Below are positions 35,301-50,300 of a stretch of DNA of 64,000 nucleotides, piece after piece. The notes under the pieces were generated by a model that made no database searches, was not told the DNA's origin, and saw only the letters and a program-made list of their open reading frames with translations. The stretch covers positions 1-64,000 of the forward strand of contig NZ_CP112935.1 of the NCBI RefSeq assembly GCF_034366785.1, in the 5' to 3' direction. Position 1 is the first letter of the stretch; every line of letters begins with the position of its first letter. Source of the stretch: Candidatus Trichorickettsia mobilis. GTDB taxonomy: Bacteria; Pseudomonadota; Alphaproteobacteria; Rickettsiales; Rickettsiaceae. The position numbers and the translations under genes were made by a program.

Positions 35301-38300
35301 GTAAGGTTAACTTCTTTATGTTTTGTAAAAAATGGTGTTAAATATAGTCCGCTATTATAAAATCTTGTCATATTAGTAATCCTCGTATTTTAATTTATTA
35401 TTTAAAGTAAAGCGGTTGTTTTGCTAGAATTTGCCCAATTTGCTCATATATGCTTTTGCCTACTACATGCTCAAAATAAGCTTTCTCTCTTTTTCTAAAA
35501 TATTTGCTTTTCTTATCGATCATGCCGCAAGTTAACAGTTGATAGGCATCAAGTTTGGGAGATAAATCCATGCCGTAACCTGCCAAAGATAGAAGTTTGC
35601 TATCTTCAAAAACAAATGGTATAAGTGCGCATTCAAGTGCCGTTTTTTCATTAAAAACCAACGGCTCAAAATATATAGGCCAGTAGCTTAAAGCTTCGAA
35701 AAAGTTTTCTTCTATTATTTCTCTAATTCTATCTTGGTTATCCTCGTCTTCTATCAGGTCTTGATAGTAATTTGATAGAAAAGCAAGGTTGTAGCTGATA
35801 TCATCTATACAGGCACAAATTTTGTTATATTCAATTCTGTGCTTCCTAAAAAATGGGGGTTGATATAGTCCGCTATCATAAAATTTCCTCATGTTAATAA
35901 TCCTTATGTTAAAAGTTAAAAAAGATGTAGCCGTCATAGCTATAAATGAAAGCTTTTGCTTTCATTTCCTGAGTTGCATGCGGAGCAAGATAAGATATGT
36001 CAAGGCCGTAGAGCGAAGCGTGCCTTTACTTATCTTATCTGCGTAGTAGTACTTCTTTTTACTTTTTAATTACTTTTTCTCGGTAGATTTATCTAAAAAC
36101 CCTTTGTATACTAGCCTTGATGGCTTTTTATTGATAATTAATCGGTTATGTGGTAATTATCCCTTATGATAAATTAACAAACCTATGAGGAATAAATGAA
36201 TAAAGGAGAACTGGTAACCCATATAGCAGAGCTACATAAATGCACTAAAATTGAAGCTGAGAAAGTAATTGATATGTTTACTAGCTCGGTAATTGATGCA
36301 ATCGGCAAAGGTAATGAAATATCATTAATAGGCTTTGGTCAATTTACTACCGGTAAGGTGGCTGCAAGAATGGGTCTCAATCCTAAAACTAAAGAACCTC
36401 TGGAAATACCTGCTTATAATCAAGTAAAATTTAAAGTCGGGCAAAAGCTTAAAGATGCTTGTAACCCCAAGTAATTAAAATGTATTTAAGACTTAATTTT
36501 TGAGTTTCCGAAGATTTTATGTTATACTGACGTTCGATAATTAACCAAAGTATTTAACGATCGCATTATTATGGCTATTACAAAATTTCTTGATCCTAAA
36601 AATGATGTTGCCTTTCGCCGTATATTCGGCAGCGAGAAAAATCAAGATATTCTTATTCATTTTATTAATGACGTACTGGAACTTAAAGACGGTGACAAGA
36701 TAAAAGAGATAACGTTTTTACCTACTATTACCGTGCCTGAAATTGCCGCTAAAAAACAAAGCGTGATAGATGTTTTATGTAAAGATGAAAATGGAGTGCA
36801 ACTCATTATAGAGATGCAGGTATCTCCACAAGAAGGTTTTGAAAAAAGAGCGCAGTATTATGCGGCTAAAGCTTACTCTCGTCAGTTGAATAAAGGTAAA
36901 GAAGAAGGAGCCAGATATATTGATCTAAAGGCAGTAATCTTTATTGCTATTAGTGATAATATTATATTTAAAGACAAAATATTCTATAAATCTGATCATA
37001 TTATTCTTGATAAAGAATCTTACGCCCATGATTTAAAAGATTTTTCTTTTACTTTTATTGAACTACCTAAGTTTAAGATTACTAATATCGACTTACTTAC
37101 CAATATTATTGAAAAATGGTGTTATTTCTTTAAACATGCAGGTGAGACTAGTGAAGCAGATTTACGCAAGCTAATAGGTTCTGATAACATTATAGAGCGA
37201 GCTTACGAAGAATTAAATCGGTTTAACTGGACGGAAGAAGAATTACTTACTTACGAACAAGAGACTAAACGTGTTATGGATAATAAAGCTGCCGAGGAAT
37301 ATATGTTAAAACAAGCAAAATCCGAAGGTAAGGCTGAAGGTGAAGCTAAAAAAGCTATAGAAATCGCTAAAAACCTCTTATCACAAAACATAGATATTAA
37401 CACTATATCTATAGCTACAGGTTTGCCTGTTAAAAAAATCAACGAGCTTAAATCCTAAATTATCTAGGAACTTTTATACTACCGCTAGCAATAGCACCGG
37501 CAGTATTTTCTAATATCTTCATATATTGATAAAATCCGTCATGAGAATCACAATATTTATTGAGTTCTTCTTTATTGACGGAATCGATAATGGTTTTAAC
37601 TCGCGGCATTTCATCTAACAGAGAAATCATTACCGATATTTCATTACCGCCGCTGGATATAATATCTTTTACTTTTTGATCGATAAAAGAAATTAAATTT
37701 ATTTGTTCAGGCTGAAGCGACATATTAAATGCTAATAAATTTCGAACTGAATTTCATGTTAACTTATTTAACAAAATTTGCCTAGTTTAAAATGTTCGGT
37801 TAATTTTTTTAATTCACTACTTTATCCGTACTTTTTAACTGCGTTAATAACTATTAGCATAGATGTAAGCGCTCTAATATTTTATTATGCACTTCTTGCA
37901 TAGTTAGATCATTTGCATCAATCCTAACTATACGATGTAAAAATTGTCTGGCTATAGTTTGAAATCCTTGATAAACTTGTTGATGAAACTCTGGGTTCTT
38001 TTCCTCAAATTTGTTATTGTCATTGCGACTTAAGGCTCTAGACAAGGCCTTTGCAGGCTTTACATCGATAAAGTAAGTGATATCTGGTAGCAGATTAAAC
38101 ATTAGCTCTTGATGTAGCAGGTATATTTTATTTACGCTTATTTCCGGGTAAATACCTTGGTAGCAGGCAGTAGAATCAACAAACCTGTCACAAATAACCC
38201 AATAATTATCTTGTAACTTTGGCAAAATCAGCTTTTGTATATGCTCGTGCCTTGCCGCCATCACCAGCATTAATTCAGACATCGGTAATAACTCCTTATT

Positions 38301-41300
38301 AACGACAATGTCTCTGATGGCTTCGGCACTATCTACTCCACCAATTTCTCTGGTTAGTATTGCTTTGATATTTTTAGATTGAAGATAATCGTACAGCATT
38401 TTACATTGGGTCGATTTGCCGCAACCTTCTAGTCCTTCAAAAGTAATAAATTTAGCTTTGTTAGCATCATATAACTTGTTATCAGTTGTCTGTTTATTTA
38501 TGTTTCCCGTTATCACCGTTATCACCTCGTAATTATTGGGTTTAATTGCATCATCGCCTCGGCAACCAAAGAAAGTCCGCCTTCGGCTTTCTTTCTGAGT
38601 CGCACCTAAGCGAAGCAATCTTAAAATGTCAATGGTTTAAGCGTAAGCGCCCGTTGATATTTTAAGATTTGCGGAGCTATTACTTAACCCCAGTTGCCAA
38701 TTAATTGGAGGAGTAGAGAGTAGACTTTAAAGGGGACATAGGTTATTTTGTGTGTATCAACTTAACATAAAATAACCTATGAAAAAAGATTTTACTAAAT
38801 TATATTGTTTTGTCGATGATTTTATCAAAAACTTTGAACAAAATATAGCTGCAATTAATAGTAGCAAATCTAAACCAGGAATCATTAATTATCTAACCAC
38901 AAGTGAGGTCTTGACTATCTTGATAGGCTTTTATCAATCCTCATTTGACTGTTTTAAGAATTATTATAAACAAATGATTTTGGTAAATCATAATAGAGAT
39001 TTTAAGCTAGTTACTTACGAACATTTTACCAAATTAATAGGTAAATGTTTGCCATTTTTAACAATGTTACGCAGTGTGCAAGTTTTAGGTGGTGATATTA
39101 AATAATTGTAATGGGCAAATTGATCTGATTTAATGATTTTGCAACGAAAAAGCAGGATCAATATGCCCATAGAAGATTTTATCATAATGACATACATATT
39201 TGTAGATAAATATTTTAAAGAAATAAGTCAAAATTTAATTCTCAGAACTAGAGGAGAGAAGCCGGCATTATTAGATATACGCAGTGTGCAAGTTTTTGTC
39301 ATTGCGAGGAGCGCATCGCGCTTTGAGGCAATCCAGAAAGCATCAACTATTAATAAAAGCCCTACGGGCTACTGGATTGCTTCGCTCTCTTCGTTCGCTT
39401 AGCTCATGACGTAGTGCTACCATAACAAACTCCTTAAAGCAATGATAAAAACTTGCACACTTGGTAATGTTACTGCATAGTATATTTGATAAATGCACGG
39501 GGATTTCTTTTGTTGATTCTACAAGTATAGCGGTTTGTAAGAATTATCGGATTTATTCTCATAAAGTTTTCAAAGGGCTTGCGCAGCGGAGCAAAACTAC
39601 CAAAGGCTGGTTTTACGGACTTAAGTTGCACTTAATTATCAATCCTGAAGGTGGTTTGGTTAAAGCATCTTTCAGCAGCGGTAACAAAGATGATAGAGCA
39701 CATTTTAAAATGATGATTGCTGATATTCATGGCAAAGTTTTCGGTGATCGTGGTTATATCTCGAAAGAATTATTTGATGATTTATGGGATAAAGGGATTC
39801 ATCTTGTAACTAGAATTAAGAAGAAGATGAAAAACATATTGATGCCAATAACGGATAAATTAATGTTACTCAAAAGAACTCTAATCGAAACTGTTATTGG
39901 CAGGATAAAACTTCTTGATAAACTGGAGCATTCAAGACATAGATCGCCTACAAATGCGTTTAGTCATATGGTAGCATGTCTAATCAACTACCAGTTACTA
40001 GAACAAAAGCCTTCTATCACATCTTTACTACAGTTAGACGAATTAGCCATGCACAATTAATTGGCAACTGGGGTTACTTAAATTAGATAACGATCGAGTC
40101 ATTGACGAATCAAATGAATTTTTGTCTAAAATTTCTGAATTCCACTTTGAGAAATGACAACAAGCAGTAATATTTCTTCGGTAATAAGGTTCGTTATATT
40201 TTGATTTTCTTCTTAGTTATAAAGTGCGTGCTATGCTAAATGAAGCAGCAGCGTAAATGCCCTTAAATCACCTTAAAGCCGAAATAGATGAATTTAAAAA
40301 GCAAAACCCAGATTTCATAAGTCAATAATTAATCTAAGTATTTTTCTTGGTTAGTGGATATCTTATTTTGAATATAACTAAAACAATTAATCAAAGTAGT
40401 TGCATGGCTGTCGTTTATATACGATAATAAATTATGTAATGTAAGCTATAGAAAGATGCAAAAAATAAAAGAAGTAAAATTTTTTGTTAGTAATAATCAA
40501 AAAAATCATATTGCCAGCTGGCTAAACAAACTTGATGTTAAAACAAGGTCTAGAATAAACCTTAGATTGGTTAGGTTAGAGTACGGTGCATATGGTGATT
40601 ATAAAAGTTTAGGTGACAAACTTTTTGAACTAAGATTCTTTTTTGCAAATGGGTATAGAGTGTATTTCACTGAGCACGGTAATAAGGTCATCATTCTTTT
40701 GTGCGCAGGAAATAAGGATAGCCAAAACAAAGATATAGTATTAGCAAGAAATTTATTGGAAGAATTTAAAAGTGGAGTACAAAATGCAAAATCTTGATAA
40801 TTATTTAAGAGATCAATTCCAAGATGATGAAAACGTAAAAGAATATATAAATGCGGCGTTAGAGCAATATTTTGAAGACCATAACAAAGAATTATTTTTA
40901 GCTAGTTTAAAAGAAGTTATAAAGGCTAAAGGTGGTGTTACTGAATTTTCTAAGCATGTTCATATCAACAGGCAGCATATTTATAGAATGCTTTCTGATA
41001 AAGGTAATCCAAGTTTTGAGAATATCGGTTCACTTCTTATAGCACTTGGTTTAAAGCTACAGGTTGAAACCACTCATTCAACGCATTAACAGCCTATTTT
41101 GAGTATACCTCAAATAGACCGGCAAAATCCAGTCTATTTTAAAACGTTGCATAATCTATAATAGACTGTTATTATAGAACCGTTTATATGTACTAAAAAA
41201 CTTTACATTATATCGTGACTTAATTCCTCACCTATTAGTAGACAAAAATTAGGATGTATATCGTCATTTACTTTATAAGTAATATCAAAAATACTCCCCT

Positions 41301-44300
41301 TGTCATCTATTCTTTCTAGAGTCGAGATTAGATCTTCAAAATATTTATATGACGCTTCTGAGCTATCTCCTCCTACTATATCGATAGAAATTTTTGTATG
41401 TAGTTGATCTAACTTATAACGACCAAAAAGTTTTTCTACGTCTTCAATTTTAATAGATCGTGCTAATCCAGCTATATGCTGTTCTTTTATCAAAAATTTA
41501 AATGCTATATCTCCATTCAAACCGATAGCGTGTATCATTTCATTGTGGTTATCCTGTGTAATAACTACACATTCCCCTTGATTTACATTTATCAATTTTT
41601 TTTTCATAATTCTTTATGTATCTTTAATGATCAAAAGTTAAACTAGAGGATTACCTACCATTGAGTCAGTATAATTTAGTTTTTAGAATAAATCAATACG
41701 CAATAATTAATATTATGGTATTGTCTAAATATATTTTAGAGAGAAATACATGAAAAATAAATATAAGCAATCACAGGTTGTAGAGAATTCTATAGAAAAT
41801 AGTAAAGATTTTATAAATAGTTTGCGAATAGATATAGACGAGGCAAGAAAAAATGCGGTAACAATTGAGTATAGAAGAGGTATTGAATCTGCTATTACTA
41901 AAGCAATTGAGTCGAAAAAACTATCAAAAGATGAATTAAACAACTTTATTATAACGTGTAATAAGGAAGATGAATTAAAACAATTACTAAATTCTCCACA
42001 AAATTTAGAAAAAGATAAAACACAAAAAGATATTTGGGAAATTGAAAGTAAAACATATAATTTAACTGAAAAACTAGAAACGTTAGGGGTATACACTCCT
42101 CATAAAGGTTCTTGGAAATTTGGTGAATTAATATCAAAAGGTAGTATAAATTTTGAAGATTATATAAAGAAAAATGATCAGGTATATATACTTGATCACC
42201 AAAATAAAACAGATGCTAAAGCTTATTGGGTTGATCAAAGGGAAGTAGGTTTTATAACCCAAGAAGATATTGATAAAAAGATAAAAGTTGGTACTGATAA
42301 TGTACAACAATGCGTTGTTGTAATGATTAATGGCTATGATCAGGAAGGTAAAAAATTAGCCGCATTAGCCCATGTAGACCGATTTACAAATCCTGAATCA
42401 CTAAGAACAGTATTGAAATCATTTTCACAGAATAAAGATATGAGTATTTCTTTATATGGAGGTCGTGATCAGAATAATCAAAAAAATATCTCAGACTCTA
42501 ATATTGACGTAGTTCTAGCGACAATAGAACAACAAGGGTTTAAAGACAAAATAAACAAAAGTTCATGGAAATTACTAGGTAATCCTGGTACGTGCGCTGA
42601 AGTAATATTTGATCCTATTAAAAACGATATTATTGAAGGACAATATGCTAATAAAGGGTATCAAACTAAGTCCACAAGGTTAATGAAAAGAAGGTTAAAA
42701 GATGAGGTTCAAGGTAACTCTTGGGAAGAAAAAGATAGGAACAATATAGTAAGAAATAGTCAATTAGAGATAATTAATTTAAAAGAATGTGAAAACGCAA
42801 TAGAATTTAATAAAAACCATTTTAATAGCGCACAAATAAGGGTATGTTTAGATAATTATTGTGGAGAAAAATATGACAAAATACTTGAACAAATTGATAA
42901 AGCCGAAGGTGCGGTAGAACGTGAAACAATTTGTTCGCAAGTATTTAAGCCTTTTATGGAAGGAGTATATCACTCTCTACAAAAATTAGATTATCCAGTT
43001 GAGATAAAGGATATCTACAATACAAATGTTAGAAATGACCTTATAAAGAATGAGGTGGTACAAAAGAAAATAAATGAAAATATTACGATACTTGAGAAAA
43101 AAGAACAAGAAACATCAGTGTTAGAAATTGGTAAATTTATAATTAGTGAACCCAAAAATACTTTAGAAGAACTTGAAGAAAATAAGCCATCTATAACCAC
43201 CAAGAAATATATAGTACAAGAGCAAAGCGTAATAGATAAATTTTCTAAAATTAATCAAGAAAAAATCAAAGAAGTTAAAAATATGATTAGTAGGAATAAA
43301 TCTACAAATATGGAGCTTAAACCTGTGAAAAAAGGGAAGGATCCGTTATCTATACTTATAAACAAAGATAAGGAAAATAAGAAAGGGTTCAAGAAATAAT
43401 TAAGGACATTTTAGGGGAGCTATAACGCAGCAACAGCTAGGTAATAGACAGAACGACTAATTTCTACCATTTCGCAAATTTCAGTAACTGAAAATTCTTC
43501 AGATTTTGTTAATGATTTTAATTTTTTTAGTTTATCGGCTGTAAGAGCTTTAGGCCTACCGCCTTTTCTTCCTTTACGATGGGCAGCATCGAGACCTGCT
43601 TTAACTCGTTCGGTAATAAGTGCGCGTTCCATCTCAGAAAATGCTGCACACATTGTAAATAGTAACATTCCCATTGGGGTTGTAGTGTCGATCTTACATT
43701 GTTTTAAGAAATAGTAAAAAGTTTCTACATGAATGTATCGGCACATGACTATGATGCTTTCTTGTCATTAAAAGAATTATGTAAAGACAATAAACAAAAA
43801 TTAGATATCCTGACTGAAATAGAAAAAGATTTTGAAGAAGAAATTGATTTAAAACAAAGTTTTCATTAAAACATAGTAATCTTGTCTTAAAATAGTACAG
43901 TAATAATATGATCAAGCTAAGATCAAAAAAGGTACTTTTCATTAATCGTTAACATCATTATGAGTACACCCAAAAAATACGTTACTTAATGAACAGAATC
44001 ACGCAAAATAATTGTTTATTTTAGGTCTAATTATCGTTAATATACAAAATTTATTAATAGCATACCCAAAATATACATTTTATGACTAAAATCGGCTACG
44101 CTCGCACATCTACCTGCGAGCAAAATTTGGATTCACAAATTATCGCACTTAAAGCGGAAAATTGTGAAATTATCCGAACCGAACAAAAAAGCGGAAATAA
44201 TTTAGCGGATCGAAAAGAGCTAAATAATATATTAGATTTTATCCATAAAGATGAATACTTAGTAGTAACACGTATAGATCGTCTTGCACGTTCATTAAAA

Positions 44301-47300
44301 GATTTACAAATTATAGTTGACCTGCTTAAAGCAAAAGGCGCTCACCTGATTGCCATAGAGCAACCGGTTGATACCTCCACTGCAACAGGTAAAGCATTCT
44401 TCGATATGCTCGGGGTATTTGCCGAGTTTGAAACTAACTTGCGCCGTGAACGACAAGCTGACGGTATTGCTGCCGCAAAGAATAAAGGTATTTATAAAGG
44501 ACGACCACCTGCTATTAGTCAAGATAAGATTAAGCAGCATTTATTAGAAGGTAAGCGCCCTACTCAGATTGCAAAAGATTTAGAAATATCTAGAGGTACA
44601 GTTTATAAGATAAAACAACTTATAAGTGCTTCACCTATCTCAAAATGAGACATAACTTCTCCTAGAACAAATAATGAAAAATCCAAAAAAATTAATTCCA
44701 TCCTTTGTAACATTAGATAAACTTGAATCCACGATTAATGTTCCCAAGAAACGCTGCTGCTGGGTACCTTTAGATAAGCCAGATTATATAGATTATCATG
44801 ACCATGAATGGGGAGTAGCAGTGCATGATGATAATAAACATTTTGAGATGTTAATTCTTGAAGGAGCTCAAGCTGGCTTAAGTTGGTACACTATACTCAA
44901 GCGTCGTGAGGGTTACCGCAAAGTATTTAAACAATTTGATCCCCATAAAGTAGCTCTTATGAACGATGAAGAGCTAGAATCCATACTTACTAATACTGCA
45001 ATTATCAGAAATAGGCTAAAAGTATTTGCTGCTAGAAAGAATGCACAAGTATTTCTGACTATTCAAAAAGAATTCGGCTGTTTTAACGATTATATATGGC
45101 AATTTGTTGACGGTAAACCTAAGTGTAATTTTCCCAAAACAATACAAGATTTACCTTCCCGTACATTAGAGTCCGATTTATTATCTAAAGACCTAAAAAA
45201 ACATGGCATGAGTTTTGTCGGTTCGACAATTATTTATGCTCATATGCAAGCTACCGGCTTGGTAAATGATCACATGGAAGATTGTTTTGTTCACAAACAA
45301 ATGTCTGATAGTTTGCCTAATTTTGATAAATTATTTAATAACTGACTAGGAAATAATGTAAATAAATTTATAAAAACATGCTTCAAAAGCATAAATGCTT
45401 TGGTTTTTTCTATAAAGTCTATTGGCAGTAGTTTTGAGATAGTTTTTTAGGATAAAATACTTGGGAAATGCAATTTTGTTTTGGAATATCAAAATCCTGT
45501 GTTTTTGAGAAAAATTTTTATCCAATTACCTTAAGCGTAAATTGTTACTGTATACTTAATTTTTTATTCTTTGTAAATTTTATTAACAAATAAAAATTAG
45601 CAGATTGATTTTATTGCATTTAACTTTTATAATAAAAGGGATAAAATTTTATAAGCCACATCAGTAAAACAAAGGAGAATGAATATGAAAACCAAACATT
45701 TATATACTGTGTCTAATAAAGAAATTTATGACAAATTCAAAAACAGTAATCCCGTTGATTTTGAAAAATATATAAACTTATTTATTGAAGCAGAAAAAGA
45801 AAACGATGAAAATCTTTCAAAAAATGATGTATTTACTCTTTTATTATCAGAGTGTGTAAAGCAACGTGATGTAGATACAGTAAAATATATACTTGAAAAT
45901 CATTATCATGACGGTTTATTGACCGATATTGATGTGTTTAATAGAAGTCCTATTTCGTTTTTATTTATGAAAAAAGATGCTGAAATAGAATCAACAGTAA
46001 AACAATTTATTAAAACTCATTCTATACCAAAAACTACACTTACAGGGGAATATTTTAAAGATATGCACTACCTATTAGGTTATAAAGGAGAACATTATGA
46101 AGGATATATACAAGATTTTCTAAAACCACTCTTCTTAGAGGAACATGTAGAAGTTCTAGGTAAAACAATGTTTGATACATCTGGTTTGGATAATGGTATA
46201 GTTCCTATGGAGAATCTATAAATGAAGCAAAAATTATCAGATATAAAAAATAAAAGCATTAATTTACTTCAAGATAATAGAAAACTCCAACTAGATAAAG
46301 AGCTATTTGCGGTACAAAATTATGAATTAATTTCTGAGCTAAAAGAAACAAGACCTGGAGCAATATTATATCAGCTTGGTAATAATATAAAAAAACAAGA
46401 TTTTAAATTTACCACCTTGAAATCTCATAATAACACAGTTTTATTAGATTCTTTTGCTAAATTATTTACTTCTTCACACCCATACAACGCTGTTGCATTA
46501 GTGCAAGATAAATTCTATGTTTCATTATCTCAAGGAGTGCAAATAGATGTTGTATCAATAAACCAAACCGCATATGAACTGATTAATAAATTTGATAAGC
46601 CTAATATAAAAAAGCTACTTTCTATTCTTATTGACAATGATAATTATTTTGTCAGTTTCATTTGTCGTGATTACAAGAGTGAGTTATTTTATGCTAATAA
46701 AAACCTAGTACATATACCCAAATATGGCAGCAATATAAAACATGCACAGCAGAAAACATGGGAGTTATTTATTGATTCTTTATCTGACCAAGATAAGTAT
46801 AAAATATTAGAAGATATTTACCATTATGATAAAAAAGGAACAACACAGATACTAACAAATAATCAATATTATGATTTTGAATACTCTCCTAAAGGTACTA
46901 TACCTATTTCAATTCAAAATAATATTTATGCTATAATAATAAAGGTATTTGATAATAATATAAATTCTATTTTACATAAATACTATGATACTTATTGCAA
47001 TAAAGTATTATTAGGTTACTTAATAGATAAAGATACTATTTCAATATTTGATATTATTACCAAACAAGATCTAGATAATATTAAGCAATTACAAATTGAA
47101 CACAAGCTTGTAGAGCAAGTAAAACCTGATGATTTATATAGAAATGCTCATGTTGAATTAAACTTACTCTCTAAAATATCCAAAGATGGTTTGTTCTTAT
47201 ACGACATTTTTATAGGTCTATCAAGCAGCGATATCTATGACAAAGACTCTGGTTGCTGTGGTTACTGTGTGGCTACTTTAGACAGCGTAGCAATAACTAG

Positions 47301-50300
47301 CAACATTAGAATATATAGAAGTAAAGACTTTTCTCAAAATATACCTTTTAAGGACTGGCACTTTCCTCATAAATTACTCAATAGTGATAACAAGGTTATA
47401 TTATTCTTAAAGAATATACTTACTCAATATAAATCAATCATACAAAAAAACCTTGGTGATGAACATTCTTATAATGGTTTAGATCACTATGTACAGGTAT
47501 TAGATGAAAATTCTAAAAAAGTTGACTCCATTATGCAATTAATAGAAAAAAATAATTCTTTAATTGAGTCTTCGTACTTAGATATATTAAATATCCCTGA
47601 AATAAAAAATGAAGAGATGGTAGTTAATGTAATAGGTAGCAACGAAAACGTCCACTTCGAGCATGTTTACGGTGGTGGTTGTTATATATGAGTATACGAT
47701 ACCAAGTTCTATAATTTCGATTATGACAACCATCAACATGTTGAAATAGCCGGAGACACTACTTTTTTTCATTAATACATACTCAGCTGTACGTAAAATC
47801 TCTAAATTTTTCGTACAGCTCAGCTCGTCAAAGCGACATATTTTCCGTATATGTTTATAGCTCTTTTTTTGCCTTTTTTTCTCCATTTACCCCACCCTAT
47901 TGGAAAGCTCTGGTTTTTCGCATATTTAATTTTTACTTTATAATAAAATTCATACTTCGTACTACATAAGTATTTTTAAATAAATATTATTTCATAAGTA
48001 TGCTTTAAATAAAATTTAGTACGGCCAAACCACTGTAAAACAGTTGTGTTGTTCATACGCTAATATGTTGATAGTCTCTGTAGTTTAAACAAACTAAAGA
48101 TGTAAAGATAAAATTAAAGTAACTTATAGGTTTAGCTATACTAGATAAAATAATTTACATAAATCATACTTCATAAATCTTATTGCATAAATAAGATTTA
48201 TGAAGTATGATTTACTATCAGTAAATTATATGTAGAGTTATGATAATAACGGTCGGCAGTAATAAAGGCGGGACAGGCAAGACTACAACCGCTACTAATA
48301 TAGCTGTAGCTCTAGCCTCAAAAGAAAAGGATGTTTGCTTAATTGACGCAGATTTTCAACGATCTTCTTCTAAATGGTATCAAGATCGACAAGAATCTCA
48401 AATTTTTCCGACTATCACATTGGTAGAAAAGTATGACAATATTTCTAACACTATTGAGGAATTAAATAAAAAATTTGATTACATAATAGTAGATGTCGCT
48501 GGAAGAAATAGTAGAGAAATGATTACTGGTATTAGCGTATCAGACATTTTATTAGCCCCTCATCAAGCAAGCCAATTAGACCTCGATACAATACAGGAAT
48601 TACATGAACAAATAACAAGAGTGAAAGACTTAAATCCCAACCTTGTTTCCTATATATTACATACTATAGCTAGCACTAATCCGACTGTAAAAACAAATGA
48701 AAGAAAAGAATTTGAAGATTATTTACATGATTTTCCTTCTCTTATTTTACTTGACACTTGTTTGTATTATAGAAAAATTTATAGAGATGTAATGCCCTGT
48801 GGTAAATCGGTAATAGAGTCAAATAACATACTAGCAAAAAATGAAATTCTCGAATTAATTGATGAAGTACTTAAAAAATGACAATAAAAAAACGTATACC
48901 TACTGTTATAGATAAGAAAGCTATAGAAAATTTAGCCAATGAATTAGCTGATAAGCCTTATGGTCAAACTTACGATACATTGGCTCGAACCACAATTACT
49001 TTACCTGCATCCGTATTACTCAAACTAGAAGACATAGCAAGAGATAATAAAAGAAGAAAGAATAGCTTAAAGTCTGTTAGTGCAATAGTAAGGGATTGTA
49101 TAGAAAAGTGTCTACATATATAATACTACTTCATATTTCATACTTATGTAATATGAAGTAGTATTACTTAACTATGTTTTCATACTTAAAAATATATCCA
49201 CCTTAGCTATTTTAAAAATAAAACTTAATATCCATTATATCGGCTAACTACATGATTACATAATATAATGCCTTATATAGAATCTTACTTAAATAAAAAA
49301 CTTTGATATTAATTTATAGTACAAAAAATTTAATGACAAAATATATAACATACATACAATTACGAGCAGCAAGACACGTCCTAAATCTTGGTGTCAGAGA
49401 CATTGCAAAAATATTAAAAGTAAGTAAAGCTACTATAAGCAAAACAGAGCTTGGTAAAACGCGTGATTTTTTATACAAACACAGTGCAGCACTCTTAGAA
49501 TTTTTTGAACATCACAATATTTTTTTTCCTAACGAATACGTCATACGTTATCATATTAACCCAGAAATAATAGATAAAATCCAAAAATACAATGTTGGAC
49601 TTACTAGATTTCAGTTAAGAGCCGCAAGATATATATTAAATATTAATCAAACTGAGCTAGCTAATATTATTAATGTTGATAAAGGAATAATAACCAGAGC
49701 AGAGCAGTTACAAAATACAGATTTTATAAATCCACAAGATCATTCAATTGTTTTAAAGCTTATAAATATATTTCATGAACGTAATATTGAATTTCCCGAC
49801 CAACTGTCTGTATTCTATAAAAAATATATAGACAATACATCGGATAAAAGGTAATATTCAAAAATTAATTAAAATAATAAAAAAAGGCGCTAAGAACACG
49901 AAGAACTTAACACCCTTAAAAATTTTAGTTTTTTTTATATTATAAGATGTATCTTGGCGGATTTCACTTATACCTGTAGTATAAACTATTCTATCTAAAA
50001 AGTCAAGTATTCTTTGGTTTTTTAGCTCCATTCATGGAGTAAAAAATGCAAAATTTATCACTGTTTGAGAGTAATTCTCAACCGTTTACCGTAGATAGTC
50101 GCTTATCTTTCAACTTTAACGCTCATACTAATTCTAACCACACTACATTTTCATCTCTTACAGAGACCAAATCCTATACTCCAATCACCGGCTGCGTATT
50201 TGAACACATCCTTACAACTACTAACCTTACCAATCATGAAAAACTCTATTACTTACTAGCCGACAGTCTGTCTCTTATCAGTAAAAATAAAGGAGAATCT